64,000 nucleotides of DNA, from positions 3,348,001 to 3,412,000 of the forward strand of contig CBDEVO010000003.1 of assembly GCA_965243615.1 (NCBI GenBank), in the 5' to 3' direction. Shown one piece after another: positions 1 to 10,400 of the stretch. The first letter of the stretch is position 1. Every line of letters begins with the position of its first letter. The translations under genes were made by a program, and so were the position numbers. This DNA is from JAJEEA01 sp965243615. GTDB lineage: Bacteria > Acidobacteriota > Vicinamibacteria > Vicinamibacterales > UBA8438. The notes beneath the pieces are model-generated. The model was not told where the DNA came from. It searched no databases and saw nothing but the letters and a program-made list of their open reading frames with translations.

Positions 1-1
1 C

Positions 2-2071
2 GAGGGCGCCCCCGCCACCGAGGAGACCGAGGCCTGGATTCTGTTCGACGACGACAACATCTATGTCGCGGCGCGCGTGTGGGACTCGGCCCCGCCCAGC
101 CAGTGGGTCGCCAACGAGATGCGCCGCGACACGCGGCAGCTCCGGCAGAACGACACCTTCGCGGTCATCCTCGACACCTTCTACGACCGCCGGAACGGGG
201 TGGCGTTCTACACCAACGCCCTCGGCGCGCTGGCCGACTTCCAGATCACCAACGAGGGCAACCCCAACAGCGACTGGAACCCCATCTGGGACGTCCGCAC
301 CGGCCGCTTCGCGGGGGGCTGGACGGTCGAGATGGAGATTCCGTTCAAGTCCCTCCGGTACCGCCCGGGGCCCTCGCAGATCTGGGGGGTGCAGCTCCGG
401 CGCAACGTGCGGCGCAAGAACGAGTGGGCCTACATCACGGCCCTGCCGATCTCGGCCGGGTCGGGGCCGGGCGGCATCTTTCGCGTCTCGGACGCGGGGA
501 CCCTGGTCGGGCTCGACGCCCCGAGCGGCAGCGCCAACTTGGAGATCAAGCCGTACGGCATCGGCGGCATCAGCACCAACCTCGCCGCGTCGGAGCCCAC
601 CGTCAACGCCGGCAGTGGTGACGGCGGCCTCGACGTGAAGTACGGCATCACCCAGAACTTGACCGCCGATTTCACGTACAACACCGACTTCGCCCAGGTC
701 GAGGTGGACGAGCAGCAGGTGAACCTGACCCGGTTCAGCCTGTTCTTCCCCGAGAAGCGCGAGTTCTTCCTCGAGGGCCGCGGCATCTTCGGCTTCGCCC
801 GAGGCGGCCTCGCCGGCGGCTTCGGCGGGGCCCTGCGCCGGGGCGGGCAGGGCGGCGGCTTCTTCGGTGGCGGCAATGCGCCGACCCTGTTCTACAGCCG
901 GCAGATCGGCTTGCAGAACCGGACCGTGGTGCCGATAGTCGGCGGGGGCCGGGTCACCGGCAAGATCGGCGCGTTCGACGTCGGGTTGCTGAACATCCAG
1001 GCCGACGAGCACGCGGCGGCCGCGGCGGAGAGGACCAACTTCACCGTCGTGCGGCTGAGGCGCGACATTCTGCGCCGCAGCAGTATCGGCGGGATCTTCA
1101 CGAACCGATCGGTCTCGCTGCTCGGCGACGGCTCGAGCCAGGCCTACGGGGCGGACGCGACGTTCTCCTTCTACGAGAACGTGAGCCTGCTGGCCTACGC
1201 GGCCCGCACGCAGACCCCGGGAAACGACGGGCAGGACCTGAGCTACCAGGGCCGCTTCAACTACGCTGGCGACCTCTACGGGTTTCAGGCCGAGCACCTG
1301 GTCGTCGAGGACAACTTCATCCCCGAGGTCGGCTTCCTGCGACGCGACAACTTCCGCCGCTCCTACGGGACGGCGCGCTACAGCCCCCGGCCCCGGTCGC
1401 TCGCCGGCATCCGGCAGTTCCGTTTGGAGGGGAGCTACGACTACATCGAGACCGCCGACCTCGGCATCGTCGAGACGCGGCAGTCGCAGTTGGCGTTCGC
1501 GACCGAGCTCGAGAACAGCGACCGGTTCGGTGTCTCGGTGGCCGACAACTTCGAGTTCCTGCACCGCGAGTTCACCCCGGGGCCCGACGAAGTGGCCTTC
1601 CCGGTCGGCGGCTACCAGTTCTTCGACGTCGAGGGCACGTACTCGCCGGGCGCGCAGCGCCGGTTGAACGGGACCTTCACGGTGCGCGCCGGCGACTACT
1701 TCAACGGCACCATCCGCTTGGTCGGCTTCAGCCGCGGGCGCATGGAGGTGACCCAGCGGCTTTCGCTCGAGCCGAGCGTGTCGGTCAACTGGATCGACTC
1801 GCCGCAGGGCTCGTTCCGCACCGACCTGCTCGTGTCGCGGGTGAACTTCTCCTTCACGCCCCGCATGTTCTTCAGCGGCCTGATCCAGTACAACTCGAGC
1901 ACCAACACCGTCAGCAACAACCTCCGCCTCCGCTGGGAGTACCAGCCGGGCAGCGAGCTCTTCGTGGTCTACACCGAGGACCGCGAGACCGACCCCCTGC
2001 GCCCAGACCGCTTCTCGGAGCTCCGCAACCGCGGGTTCGTGGTCAAGGTGAACCGGCTGTTCCGCTTCTAG
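2..2071 (+). CDS. DUF5916 / carbohydrate-binding-9-like outer-membrane protein, 5' truncated
   Basis: The frame is open from the window edge, so the start lies outside; 689 codons are visible. The N-terminal ~170 residues (EAWILFDDDNIYVAARVWDS onward) match the family-9-like carbohydrate-binding fold found in front of DUF5916. The rest is the DUF5916 beta-barrel-like region, with the family hallmark FFPEKREFFLEGRGIFGF near residue 245, a glycine-rich loop just after it, and alternating aromatic strands ending in RLFRF. A terminal phenylalanine is typical of outer-membrane barrels. The family is widespread in Acidobacteriota and Bacteroidota and its substrate is unknown. The gene is followed by 130 bp and then another outer-membrane receptor on the same strand. 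Confidence 0.85.
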   Translation, partial: EGAPATEETEAWILFDDDNIYVAARVWDSAPPSQWVANEMRRDTRQLRQNDTFAVILDTFYDRRNGVAFYTNALGALADFQITNEGNPNSDWNPIWDVRTGRFAGGWTVEMEIPFKSLRYRPGPSQIWGVQLRRNVRRKNEWAYITALPISAGSGPGGIFRVSDAGTLVGLDAPSGSANLEIKPYGIGGISTNLAASEPTVNAGSGDGGLDVKYGITQNLTADFTYNTDFAQVEVDEQQVNLTRFSLFFPEKREFFLEGRGIFGFARGGLAGGFGGALRRGGQGGGFFGGGNAPTLFYSRQIGLQNRTVVPIVGGGRVTGKIGAFDVGLLNIQADEHAAAAAERTNFTVVRLRRDILRRSSIGGIFTNRSVSLLGDGSSQAYGADATFSFYENVSLLAYAARTQTPGNDGQDLSYQGRFNYAGDLYGFQAEHLVVEDNFIPEVGFLRRDNFRRSYGTARYSPRPRSLAGIRQFRLEGSYDYIETADLGIVETRQSQLAFATELENSDRFGVSVADNFEFLHREFTPGPDEVAFPVGGYQFFDVEGTYSPGAQRRLNGTFTVRAGDYFNGTIRLVGFSRGRMEVTQRLSLEPSVSVNWIDSPQGSFRTDLLVSRVNFSFTPRMFFSGLIQYNSSTNTVSNNLRLRWEYQPGSELFVVYTEDRETDPLRPDRFSELRNRGFVVKVNRLFRF

Positions 2072-2203
2072 CGCGACATCACGGACACTGCGCGTTCGCC
2101 CGGCAGCCCGCGGTGGAACCCGCGTTGTACCGAGAGCAGCGAGGCGCTCGGGCTGGGCGGCGCCCGTGCGCCGGTCCCAGCGGTACGCGGGGTATGATGC
2201 GGA

Positions 2204-2390
2204 ATGCGGCGATTGGACTACGACGAGATCGCCCGCGCCGTACGACGAGCCCTCACGTGATCACGACGTGGACCCGGCGCTGACTGCCTTCGTGGACGAG
2301 GCACCCTCCATCGAGGCTTCGCAGGTGAGCGTTGTCGATGTCGGCTGCGGAGCCGGAAAGCAGCTCCTCGCCAATCGTGTCGCAATGCCG
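2204..2390 (+). pseudogene. Decayed N-terminus of a SAM-dependent methyltransferase
   Basis: An ATG at 2204 opens MRRLDYDEIAR and then needs a one-base frame change to continue as YDEPSRDHDVDPALTAFVDE and finally VVDVGCGAGKQLLANR. The last piece is a textbook class I methyltransferase motif I (hhDVGCGxGxQL) with the usual ~60 residues before it. Homology stops at about 2390, exactly where the signal peptide of the TonB receptor begins. The second part shares the receptor's reading frame, so an automatic start call could fuse them. I interpret this as a methyltransferase remnant abutting the receptor gene. Confidence 0.6.
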
Positions 2391-5300
2391 GGCGCCATCG
2401 CGCGTTGCTGCGCCGTGGCCTTGCTGGCCATGATGCCGGCAGTACCCGCTGTCGCGCAGACGACGGCGGACATCGTCGGTCGCGTGACCGACGCTTCGCG
2501 AGGCGTCCTTCCCGGCGTGACGGTGAACATCGAGAACGAGGGCACCGGCGACGCGCGCACGGCGCCCACCGACACCACCGGCGACTATGCGTTCAACTTG
2601 CTTCCGCCCGGCACCTACACGGTGACGATAGAACTCGACGGCTTCGGCTCCGAAACCCGCCGCGTCACGTTGTCGTCGGGCGACCGGGCCAGACTCGATG
2701 CGCAACTGGAGATCGGCGGCGTGACCGAAACCGTCACCGTCGCGGCCGAAGCGCCGCTGCTTCAGACCGAGACCTCGACCGTCTCGGCGCTCGTCGATGA
2801 TCAGCTCGTGCAGGACCTGCCCGTCAACGGCCGGAACTTCGTCGAGCTCGTGCAGACGGTGCCTGGTGCAAACGCCGGTCTGCCGAACTCGCTCGCCAGC
2901 GGCACGAGGCCCGACGACCGCCGCAATACGTCGGCCATCTCGGTCAACGGCGCCCAGGACAACCAGAACAATCACATGATCGACGGCATGGACAACAACG
3001 AGCGGCAGATCGGCACGATCGGCGTGAAGCCGTCGATCGAGGCCATCGCCGAGGTGCGCGTCCAGACCAACAACTACACGGCCGAGGTCGGCCGGACGGC
3101 CGGCGGCGTCATCAACGTCATCACGAAGTCGGGCACGAACGTCTTCAGCGGCTCGTTGTTCGGTTACGTCCGCAACGACCGGTTCGACTCGCAGGACTTC
3201 TTCGCCACGACCAGGCCCACGCTCGAGCAATACCAGGCGGGCGGCAGCATCGGCGGCCCGATTGCCCCGAACCGGACTTTCTTCTTCGCGGATTTCGAGA
3301 ACTTCGCCCATACGTCGGGCGTGACGAACGTGATCACGGTGCCGACGATGGCGATGCGCACCGGCGACTTCTCCGAGCTTCCCGTACAGATCCACGACCC
3401 GCTGACGCGCCTGCCGTTCCCCGGCAATCGGATCCCGGCGAGCCGGATGTCGCCGATCGCCCTGGCGCTGCTCGATCTGTACCCCGAGCCCACCAGTGCT
3501 GGCCTGTCGGCCAACTACGCCAGCGTGACCGACCGCACGCAGGACACCAGGACGGCGGATTTCCGGGTCGACCATCGCTTCGACGGCAACAACCAGATGT
3601 TCGTGCGGTACTCCTGGAACGACGCAGACGTCTACACGCCGTCGGCCTGCCCGATCGCCGACGGCATCGACCCGGGGTGCTCCGGCGGGGGCACCGCCTG
3701 GCCGGGCCCGAACGTCACCAGGGCGCACGGCGTGCAGGTGAACTACACCCGCGTGTTCAGCCCGTCGTTCATCGCGGAGGTCCGCGGCGGTCACCTCAAG
3801 GTCGACCTGCTGTCGCTACCGGTCAACTACGGACAGGCGCTGACCAGCCGGTTCGGCATCCCCAACGGCAACATCGAGGGCGACGACATCACCTCGGGAC
3901 TCGTACCGCTACGGTTCGACGGCTACTCGGGGCTGGGGGCCTCGAACTGGATCCCGCTGGGCCAGATCGACGACACCACCCAGCTCAACCTCACGCTGAC
4001 CAGGGCCGCGGGCGAGCACAACGTGCGGTTCGGCGGCGGGGTCATCCTGCGCGAGTACTCGGTGTTCCAGAGCGAGCAGGCGATCGGCCAGTTCGAGTTC
4101 TCGGCGCTCGAGACCGGCAACGGCGCCGGCGCCGGCGGCGACGCGATGGCCTCGTTCCTGCTCGGATTCCCCAACGTCGTCAGTCGCGCCCACGCGCTGG
4201 TGGTCCCGCGGTACCACACCAACGAGTACAGCCTGTTCGTCCAGGACGACTGGCGCGCGAACGACCGGCTGACGCTCAACCTGGGTCTGCGGTACGACGT
4301 CTTCACGCCGCTTCGGGAGGAGACCAACCGGATCTCGAACTTCGACCCGGTCACCGCGCAGATCATCGTTCCCGGACAGGACGGCGTCTCGGAGACTGCG
4401 GGCATCGCGACCGACTACTCCAATCTCGCCCCCCGGCTGGGATTCGCGGCGTCGCTGAGCGACTCTCTGGTCCTCCGCGGCGGGTACGGCCTGTCGTACT
4501 TCCCGGGCAACATCACGAGCGACGCGACCATGAAGAACGCGCCGTTCATCAGCAACCAGCAGTTCCAGAACAGCACGTCGGGCGTGCCCGCGTTACGGCT
4601 CGGCGACGGTCTGCCGACGCCGGAACCCACGGACCACCTCGACCCGACCGGCAACATCGGCGCCGTCGCGCTCGACTTCCGGTCGACGCGGGTGCAGCAG
4701 CTCAACGCGATTCTCGAGCGGCAGATCGGCCACAACGTGGCGGGCATCGGCTATGTCGGCTCGCGCGGCGATTTCGTCGCCGGTCGGATCAACCTGAACC
4801 TGCCTCCGGTGGGCGCCGGCGACATCTCTGCCCGGCGCCCGTACGCCGCGCAACTGCCCGGGGTGAGCAACATCAGGGTCTTCTCGTCGGCCTTCGAGTC
4901 GCAGTACGACTCGATGCAGCTCGTGTTCCAACGCCGCCCGGTCGGCGGGCTGGGCTTCAGCTTCAATTACACGCTGGCGCACAACCAGCGAACCGACGGA
5001 GCACCCTGGGACGAGAGCGTGATCGAGAAGTTCGCCGCGGACAACGACGTCCGGCATCGCGTGGTGCTCTCGGTGACCTACGAGATGCCGTACCATGCGA
5101 CTGGCGCCGCCGGGGTGCTGCTGAGCGACTGGCAGGTCAACGGCATCGCCTACTGGCAGTCGGGGCGGCCATTCAACGTGCAGAACGCTTCGTCCCGCAC
5201 CAACACCGGCGCGCGCGGCGACCGCCCCAATCTCGTGGGCCCGGCGCAACTCTCCAACCCGACCTACGAGCGGTGGCTCAGCCCCGACGCGTTCGAGCCG

Positions 5301-5564
5301 CAGCCGATCGACACGGTCGCAACCAACATGCCTGGACGCAACGGGTTCCGCGGCCCCTCCCGGAGCCAGGTGGATCTCTCGATCTTCCGGACGATTCGGG
5401 CCGACGATGTCGACCTGCAGCTCCGCTACGAGGTCTATAACCTGTTCAACCGTGTGAACTTCGACAACCCCAGCGGCGCCTTCGGCCTGCCGACGTTCGG
5501 CAGGATCACCGGCACCGTGGGTCCGCCGCGGCAGATGCAATTCGCCGCGAAGCTGCTGTTCTAG
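2385..5564 (+). CDS. Oar-like TonB-dependent receptor with carboxypeptidase-regulatory N-terminal domain
   Basis: The 1059-residue protein begins with a signal peptide (MPGAIARCCAVALLAMMPAVPAVAQ region). A CarboxypepD_reg-like domain follows (TADIVGRVTDASRGVLPGV, about residues 27-110), then the TonB plug (PVNGRNFVELVQTVPG, IDGMDNNER) and a long beta-barrel ending in KLLF. The start at 2385 is preferred because the in-frame extension back to 2166 is methyltransferase remnant, not receptor. No strong Shine-Dalgarno is visible before 2385. The family sits in the outer membrane and imports siderophores, glycans or peptides using TonB energy; the substrate cannot be read from sequence. Neighbouring genes on both sides are unrelated, so it is likely a single transcription unit. 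Confidence 0.88.
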   Translation: MPGAIARCCAVALLAMMPAVPAVAQTTADIVGRVTDASRGVLPGVTVNIENEGTGDARTAPTDTTGDYAFNLLPPGTYTVTIELDGFGSETRRVTLSSGDRARLDAQLEIGGVTETVTVAAEAPLLQTETSTVSALVDDQLVQDLPVNGRNFVELVQTVPGANAGLPNSLASGTRPDDRRNTSAISVNGAQDNQNNHMIDGMDNNERQIGTIGVKPSIEAIAEVRVQTNNYTAEVGRTAGGVINVITKSGTNVFSGSLFGYVRNDRFDSQDFFATTRPTLEQYQAGGSIGGPIAPNRTFFFADFENFAHTSGVTNVITVPTMAMRTGDFSELPVQIHDPLTRLPFPGNRIPASRMSPIALALLDLYPEPTSAGLSANYASVTDRTQDTRTADFRVDHRFDGNNQMFVRYSWNDADVYTPSACPIADGIDPGCSGGGTAWPGPNVTRAHGVQVNYTRVFSPSFIAEVRGGHLKVDLLSLPVNYGQALTSRFGIPNGNIEGDDITSGLVPLRFDGYSGLGASNWIPLGQIDDTTQLNLTLTRAAGEHNVRFGGGVILREYSVFQSEQAIGQFEFSALETGNGAGAGGDAMASFLLGFPNVVSRAHALVVPRYHTNEYSLFVQDDWRANDRLTLNLGLRYDVFTPLREETNRISNFDPVTAQIIVPGQDGVSETAGIATDYSNLAPRLGFAASLSDSLVLRGGYGLSYFPGNITSDATMKNAPFISNQQFQNSTSGVPALRLGDGLPTPEPTDHLDPTGNIGAVALDFRSTRVQQLNAILERQIGHNVAGIGYVGSRGDFVAGRINLNLPPVGAGDISARRPYAAQLPGVSNIRVFSSAFESQYDSMQLVFQRRPVGGLGFSFNYTLAHNQRTDGAPWDESVIEKFAADNDVRHRVVLSVTYEMPYHATGAAGVLLSDWQVNGIAYWQSGRPFNVQNASSRTNTGARGDRPNLVGPAQLSNPTYERWLSPDAFEPQPIDTVATNMPGRNGFRGPSRSQVDLSIFRTIRADDVDLQLRYEVYNLFNRVNFDNPSGAFGLPTFGRITGTVGPPRQMQFAAKLLF

Positions 5565-5681
5565 ACTAGGCTTGACCCCTTTCCTTCGACCCGACCTGGG
5601 CGGGCAAGAAAGCGCCGTCGCGCGCGACAACCCGGCAAGGGACCTGCGCCCGCATGTCGCGGCTGACGGTGACGCGCGCCC

Positions 5682-6815
5682 ATGAGATCAGGAAGCTCCC
5701 GGGTCTGCAACCGCTTCGGCCGCCGTGGCCCATGGCCCTTGGTTCGAGTACGATCCGTCCTCGTGTCTTTGGCTCCCCGGTGCGACGCCGTCCCGAGCGA
5801 TGCAGGGATCGAAGCGTTGCTGCACGAGTCCCTCGTGAGCTGGCCCGAGGTGTCTCCGGTCGCGGTGCGAGAGGTCGTCGAATCGACTCAAGGGGTTGAG
5901 GCAGCGATTCTGGCGGTCGCCGTGGCCGGTTCGAGTCTGGGCCGGCGCGATCTCACGGAGCAGGTCATCGACGCGTTGTCGGAAGCGATCACCGGCACGT
6001 ACCCCGCTTGGCTTCCGGAGGCGGGACGCCTCGCGGGGCCCGGTGGCGCGGGCTTGTCGGCGTTGCGCGCGATGTGCGAGCGATCCGCGGCCAGCAGCGA
6101 CTTGTTCGGCCCGTTCCTCCTCGCGGCCGCGGAGGCGTCGCTGTGCGGGCGGCCGCTCGCGGTGGCGGAGTTCGCGCGAGAGACGGCCGTGCGTCAGGCC
6201 CGGAAGCTGATCCTGCGCGCCTACGGGTATGAACGAGTCGTCGTGATGGTCGAGCTGACGGGTACGTGGAGCACCGCGCAGATCGAGGCCGCGGAAGCGG
6301 ACGCGCTCTGGCTGGCCGGGCCCGGAGAGCTCGGCGTCTGGCTCTTCGGGAGCCCGACCGCCCGCATGACGCGAGTGCCGCGCTCTTCGCTCCGCGACCG
6401 GATGCCGGCGTCGGAGCCGCCGGCTGCGCGCCACGCCCCCTACCTGACGCCGCTACGAGGGCGGCCCAACCCGTTCAGCCGGGCCGAGCAGCGTCTCGAG
6501 GCGCATCTCGCCCGATCGTCGTGGGCAACCGGCCGCGCCTGGAACCGGACCTGGTCGTCGGGGGTCCTGGCCAATCCCATCCGGGTCGATCTCGTCTGGC
6601 GGCGGGAGAAGTGCGTCGTCGAGCTCGATGGACCCGACCACCTCGACATGGACAAGTACGCCGCCGACCGTGCGCGCGACCGCGCGCTGCAGCGCGCAGG
6701 CTTCCTGGTTCTTCGCTACACGAACGACGAGGTGCTGAGTGACGTGGCCCGCGTTGTCGACGACCTCGAACGATTCTTGAAGGACCGGCGGCGGTCCACG
6801 GCAGGGGAGGCGTGA
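5682..6815 (+). CDS. DUF559-type (Vsr-like, PD-(D/E)XK) endonuclease domain protein
   Basis: This 377-residue protein is the first gene of a three-gene operon. Residues ~1-255 are a helical domain I do not recognise. From about 265 it has the DUF559 layout: FSRAEQRLEAHL, then IRVDLVWRREKCVVELDG, a His two residues on (DGPDHLD), and RARDRALQRAGFLVLRYTN. The D...ExD/K core and the C-terminal basic helix are those of the Vsr-like PD-(D/E)XK nuclease fold. The first ~27 codons look non-conserved and no ribosome site is visible; a GTG at 5763 (SLAPRCDAV) is an alternative start. The next gene starts one base after its stop, so the two are co-translated. In family context such nucleases occur in defence and restriction-like loci. 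Confidence 0.72.
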   Translation: MRSGSSRVCNRFGRRGPWPLVRVRSVLVSLAPRCDAVPSDAGIEALLHESLVSWPEVSPVAVREVVESTQGVEAAILAVAVAGSSLGRRDLTEQVIDALSEAITGTYPAWLPEAGRLAGPGGAGLSALRAMCERSAASSDLFGPFLLAAAEASLCGRPLAVAEFARETAVRQARKLILRAYGYERVVVMVELTGTWSTAQIEAAEADALWLAGPGELGVWLFGSPTARMTRVPRSSLRDRMPASEPPAARHAPYLTPLRGRPNPFSRAEQRLEAHLARSSWATGRAWNRTWSSGVLANPIRVDLVWRREKCVVELDGPDHLDMDKYAADRARDRALQRAGFLVLRYTNDEVLSDVARVVDDLERFLKDRRRSTAGEA

Positions 6816-6816
6816 G

Positions 6817-7434
6817 ATGGAGTACGGAATTCCGGAACGCGCCGTGATGATCGCCCTGATGGCGCTCAACAAGGAGACGCCGAACCCAGAGCTCAAGCGT
6901 CGCTACCGAATCGACGTGAGGAAGTCCGTTCGGGTGAAGCTCAACCGGGCGGGGCTCCTCCAGAGCCGCCGCCGGGGATCCAGGGGCTACGTCCACGAAT
7001 TGACGGACGCCGGGTGGGCCTGGGCGGTGAACGAGCTCGACGCACCGGTGCCGTTCCGGGCGCGCTCGGCCGCCGCCGGCGCGCTGTACGCGCTCCTCAA
7101 CGGTCTGAAGGTTGCGCTCGACGCGCGGGGGATGCTGCTCCAGGACCTGTTCGCTCCCCGGGCCCCTGGATCTGCCGTTTTGCTCCGGGACCGGATTCGG
7201 CGGACCTACCGCAGTCTCGCGCGCCGGCCGCGCGACTGGGTGGAGCTGCGCGACCTCCGGGCGCAGCTCGGCGATTGGCCTCGCCGCGAGGTGGACCAGG
7301 AGCTCGTCCGGATGTTCCGCGAGAAGGACGTGAGTCTCACGCTGCACGAGGACCGCGGCCGGCTCACGCAGGCCGACCGGGACGCGGCGCTTCGGCTCGG
7401 CGTGGACGACATGCACCTGATCAGCATGGAGTGA
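6817..7434 (+). CDS. Winged-helix protein of the nuclease-ATPase operon
   Basis: The 205-residue product has a GGGGAGG ribosome site and starts one base after the upstream stop. The N-terminal ~75 residues (ELKRRYRIDVRKSVRVKLNR, then a basic SRRRGSRG loop, then HELTDAGWAWA) have the outline of a winged helix-turn-helix. Residues ~125-205 (RRPRDWVELRDLRAQLGDW, ELVRMFREKDVSLTLHED) look like a second winged-helix-like module with a short beta wing. No enzyme motif is visible. Its place between a nuclease and an ATPase suggests a DNA-binding or adaptor subunit. I know no named family for it. Confidence 0.6.
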   Translation: MEYGIPERAVMIALMALNKETPNPELKRRYRIDVRKSVRVKLNRAGLLQSRRRGSRGYVHELTDAGWAWAVNELDAPVPFRARSAAAGALYALLNGLKVALDARGMLLQDLFAPRAPGSAVLLRDRIRRTYRSLARRPRDWVELRDLRAQLGDWPRREVDQELVRMFREKDVSLTLHEDRGRLTQADRDAALRLGVDDMHLISME

Positions 7435-7438
7435 GGCT

Positions 7439-10400
7439 GTGGAGCCAGAGCTGAGAGCACTCGGACAGGTCGCATTCCGTACGGCGTATGCCGGCAACGA
7501 CATCTGGCGCGACGGCGTCATCCATGTCGACGGCATTCACTCGTGGGCGTTCGACCGGGTCCTGGAGACGCTCGACCGAGTGCGCGACGGCGCCCCGGTC
7601 GGCAACCTGGTCATCCAGGGGCGGCCGGGAATCGGCAAGTCGCACTTCCTGGGCCGCGTCCGACACGCGGTGGTCGAGCGGGGTCAGGTCTTCGTCCTCT
7701 TCCAGCCCAGTACCGCGCGCCGGTTCTGGGACAGTCTGGCCCTTGCCTACCTGGATGCTCTGCATCGGAAGGCAGGCGTAGCGGGTGGGACCCAGTTGAG
7801 TGCCGTCCTCCAGGGTTTGGGCGCGGCGATTGGGCTGCAGGAAACGGAGATCGAGGACCTCGCGGCGGGAACGTTCGACGTCTCGCATCTGAAGGACGTT
7901 CGCCGAAGCCTTCGACTGCACCTCGGTCGCCGGCCCGCGGACCAGGTCGCCGTCGACGTGGCCCTCGCGCTCATTCTGACCAACAGCGAAGATGCTGCCC
8001 ACCAGGACATCGGAGATGCCCTGACGCAAGGGCTGGAAATCGATGCCGACAAGGCACGCGCGCACGCCATTCGCGCGAGGCGGATTCCGTGCCGGGAGGT
8101 CGTCAGCGCATTCGACCGGCTCGTGGGCGCCTCCGGGCGTACGACCCTTGTCGCGGTCGATCAGCTCGACGGACTGGTCGCGCTCTCACGGTCGCTTGCC
8201 GGCGCCGAGCAGCACTTGTTGCTCGACCAAATGGCTACCGGCCTGATGGATCTTGCGGAGGACGTGCAGCATTCACTGGTCGTCGTGTCATGCTTGAACG
8301 ACAGTTGGACGCTGTTCCGCGAGCGGTCCGTGGCGACCGCCCACGATCGGTATCCGGCGGTCATCTATCTTCGCGAGATCCCCTCGGCGGCCGTCGGGGC
8401 GGCGCTGATCGCCGCCTATCTCCGAGTGGCCCACACCCGCGCCGGGTTCACGCCCCCGTATCCGACCTGGCCGGTGTGGTCGACCGCCTTCGTCGACGCG
8501 TCCCTGTTCTCCCCGCGCAGCCTGATCAACCTGGTCCAGGACCACTGCGCTCGCTGTCGGGAACGCGGTCGGGTCGCCGAGTTGGAGCAGTTGGTGGCCG
8601 AGCGCCCGCCACCGCCGCCTCCGCCGCCCCTGGCGCAGAGTGATGTTATCGATGAGCGATTCAGCCGGTTGCTTCAGGAGGCGGAAGTCGCCGCCGCCCT
8701 CGACGAGAAGATGGTGGACTATGGCCTGCCGCCGCTGCTGCGTGCCGGCCTGACGGCGTGGGCGGAAGAGAACGCCGCGGCGGGCGAATTCTCGGTGGAT
8801 CCGCCGCTCGGTAGGAATGCCTCGCTGCATGCGCGGCTGCGGTGGGTGGTCGACGCGGACACGGACGATGAAGTGCACTGGTCGTTCCGGGCGGTCCTGA
8901 ACGCCAGCCCGGCGGCGGCCTTGAACCGGCTGCGAGCCGCAGTGACCTCGTCGGGGCTCGAGCTGTCGGGGGAGCGGCGGCGGCTCTTCGTCCTTCGCAA
9001 CTCGGCGTGGTCCCGGGGCCGGTTGACGCAGCAGGCGCTCGATGAGCTGGGGGCGCGCGGCGGCACCCTCATGACGCTGCCGGAGGCCGACCTCAAGGTG
9101 TTCCGGGCCTTGCAGCAGCTCCTCGAAGAGAAGCCGCCGGGCCTCGTCGCCTGGCTCAGGACGCACCGTCACGCGAGCCGGACTGCACTGCTCGCGTCCC
9201 TGAGTTCCGAGCCCGCCGTCTCGGCCGCGCCGGCCGAAGCCGGTCCGCCGCCCGAAGCTGCTTCACCGCCAAGGGCCGCGGATGTGGCCGGGATTGGTGA
9301 GCCGGCCGGAGCCGCCGCACCGCCGACCGCTACCGAGCCGGCCAAGGCCGTCGCGCCGCCCAAGTCCGCCGAACCACCCAAGACCACGGAACCGCCCAAG
9401 ACCGCGGAACCGCCCAAGACCGCGGAGTCGGTCAAGGCTGCCGAACCGCCCGTGACTGGCGCACCCTCTGAGACTGCAACATCGAAGGCCGCCAGCGTGC
9501 CCCGCGAAGCTGACGAGGACTCCATTCTCATCGGCATCGCGGAAGGCACGCGGCAACCCGTGACCATGCCGCTCGAGGACCTGCGGCGCCACACGGTGAT
9601 CTTCGCGGGCTCCGGCTCCGGCAAGACCGTGCTCATCCGCCGCCTCATCGAGGAGTGCGCGCTGAAGGGCGTCTCGGCCGTGGTGCTCGATCCGAACAAC
9701 GACCTCGCGCGCCTCGGTCTGCCCTGGCCCGAGCCTCCTCGAGACTGGCACGACGGCGATGCGGGCAGGGCAGAGACCTACCTTCGCGATACCGAGGTCG
9801 TCGTGTGGACGCCGCGGCTGACGACGGGACGCCCGCTCTCGTTCGCACCACTGGCCGGCCTGGGCGACGTGGCGGGCGATCCCGACGAGTTCGGGATGGT
9901 GCTCGACAATGCCGTCGCCTCGCTCGTCCCTCGCGCGGGCCTGCCCGCGTCCGGCGCGCGACAGACCCAGGGCCGAGCCGTACTGAAGGAGGCCCTGGCT
10001 GCCTACGTGCAGCGCGGCGGCGGAGACCTCACGGGATTCCTCGGCTACCTGTCTGCGTTGCCGGAGGGCGTCAGCCGGCTCGCCAGCGGCGGGAAGCTCG
10101 CGGCAGACATCGCCCAGACGCTGCTCGCCGAGACCGTGAACGATCCCATGCTGGGCGGCACCGGCGATGCCGTCGATCCATCGGCCCTTCTCCAGCCGAA
10201 GGGAGGCCGACGTGCCCGCATCTCCGTCATCAGCCTCGTCGGGCTGCCGAACGATGAGCAGCGACAGCATTTCGTCAATCAGCTCCAGATGGCCCTCTTC
10301 GCCTGGGTGAAGAAGCACCCTGCCGGAGACCGGCCGCTGGGCGGCCTGTTCGTCATGGACGAAGCGCAGACGTTCGCGCCGTCAACAGGCCGTACGGCGA

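Noticed and set aside
2253..3794. A 513-codon open frame antisense to the TonB receptor
   Set aside because: No family motif, Arg/His/Asp-rich, fully explained as a shadow of the receptor's codon bias.
5682..6815. Reading the DUF559 protein as a transposase-related gene
   Set aside because: No inverted repeats flank it, and its tight operon with two conserved-looking partners does not fit an insertion sequence.
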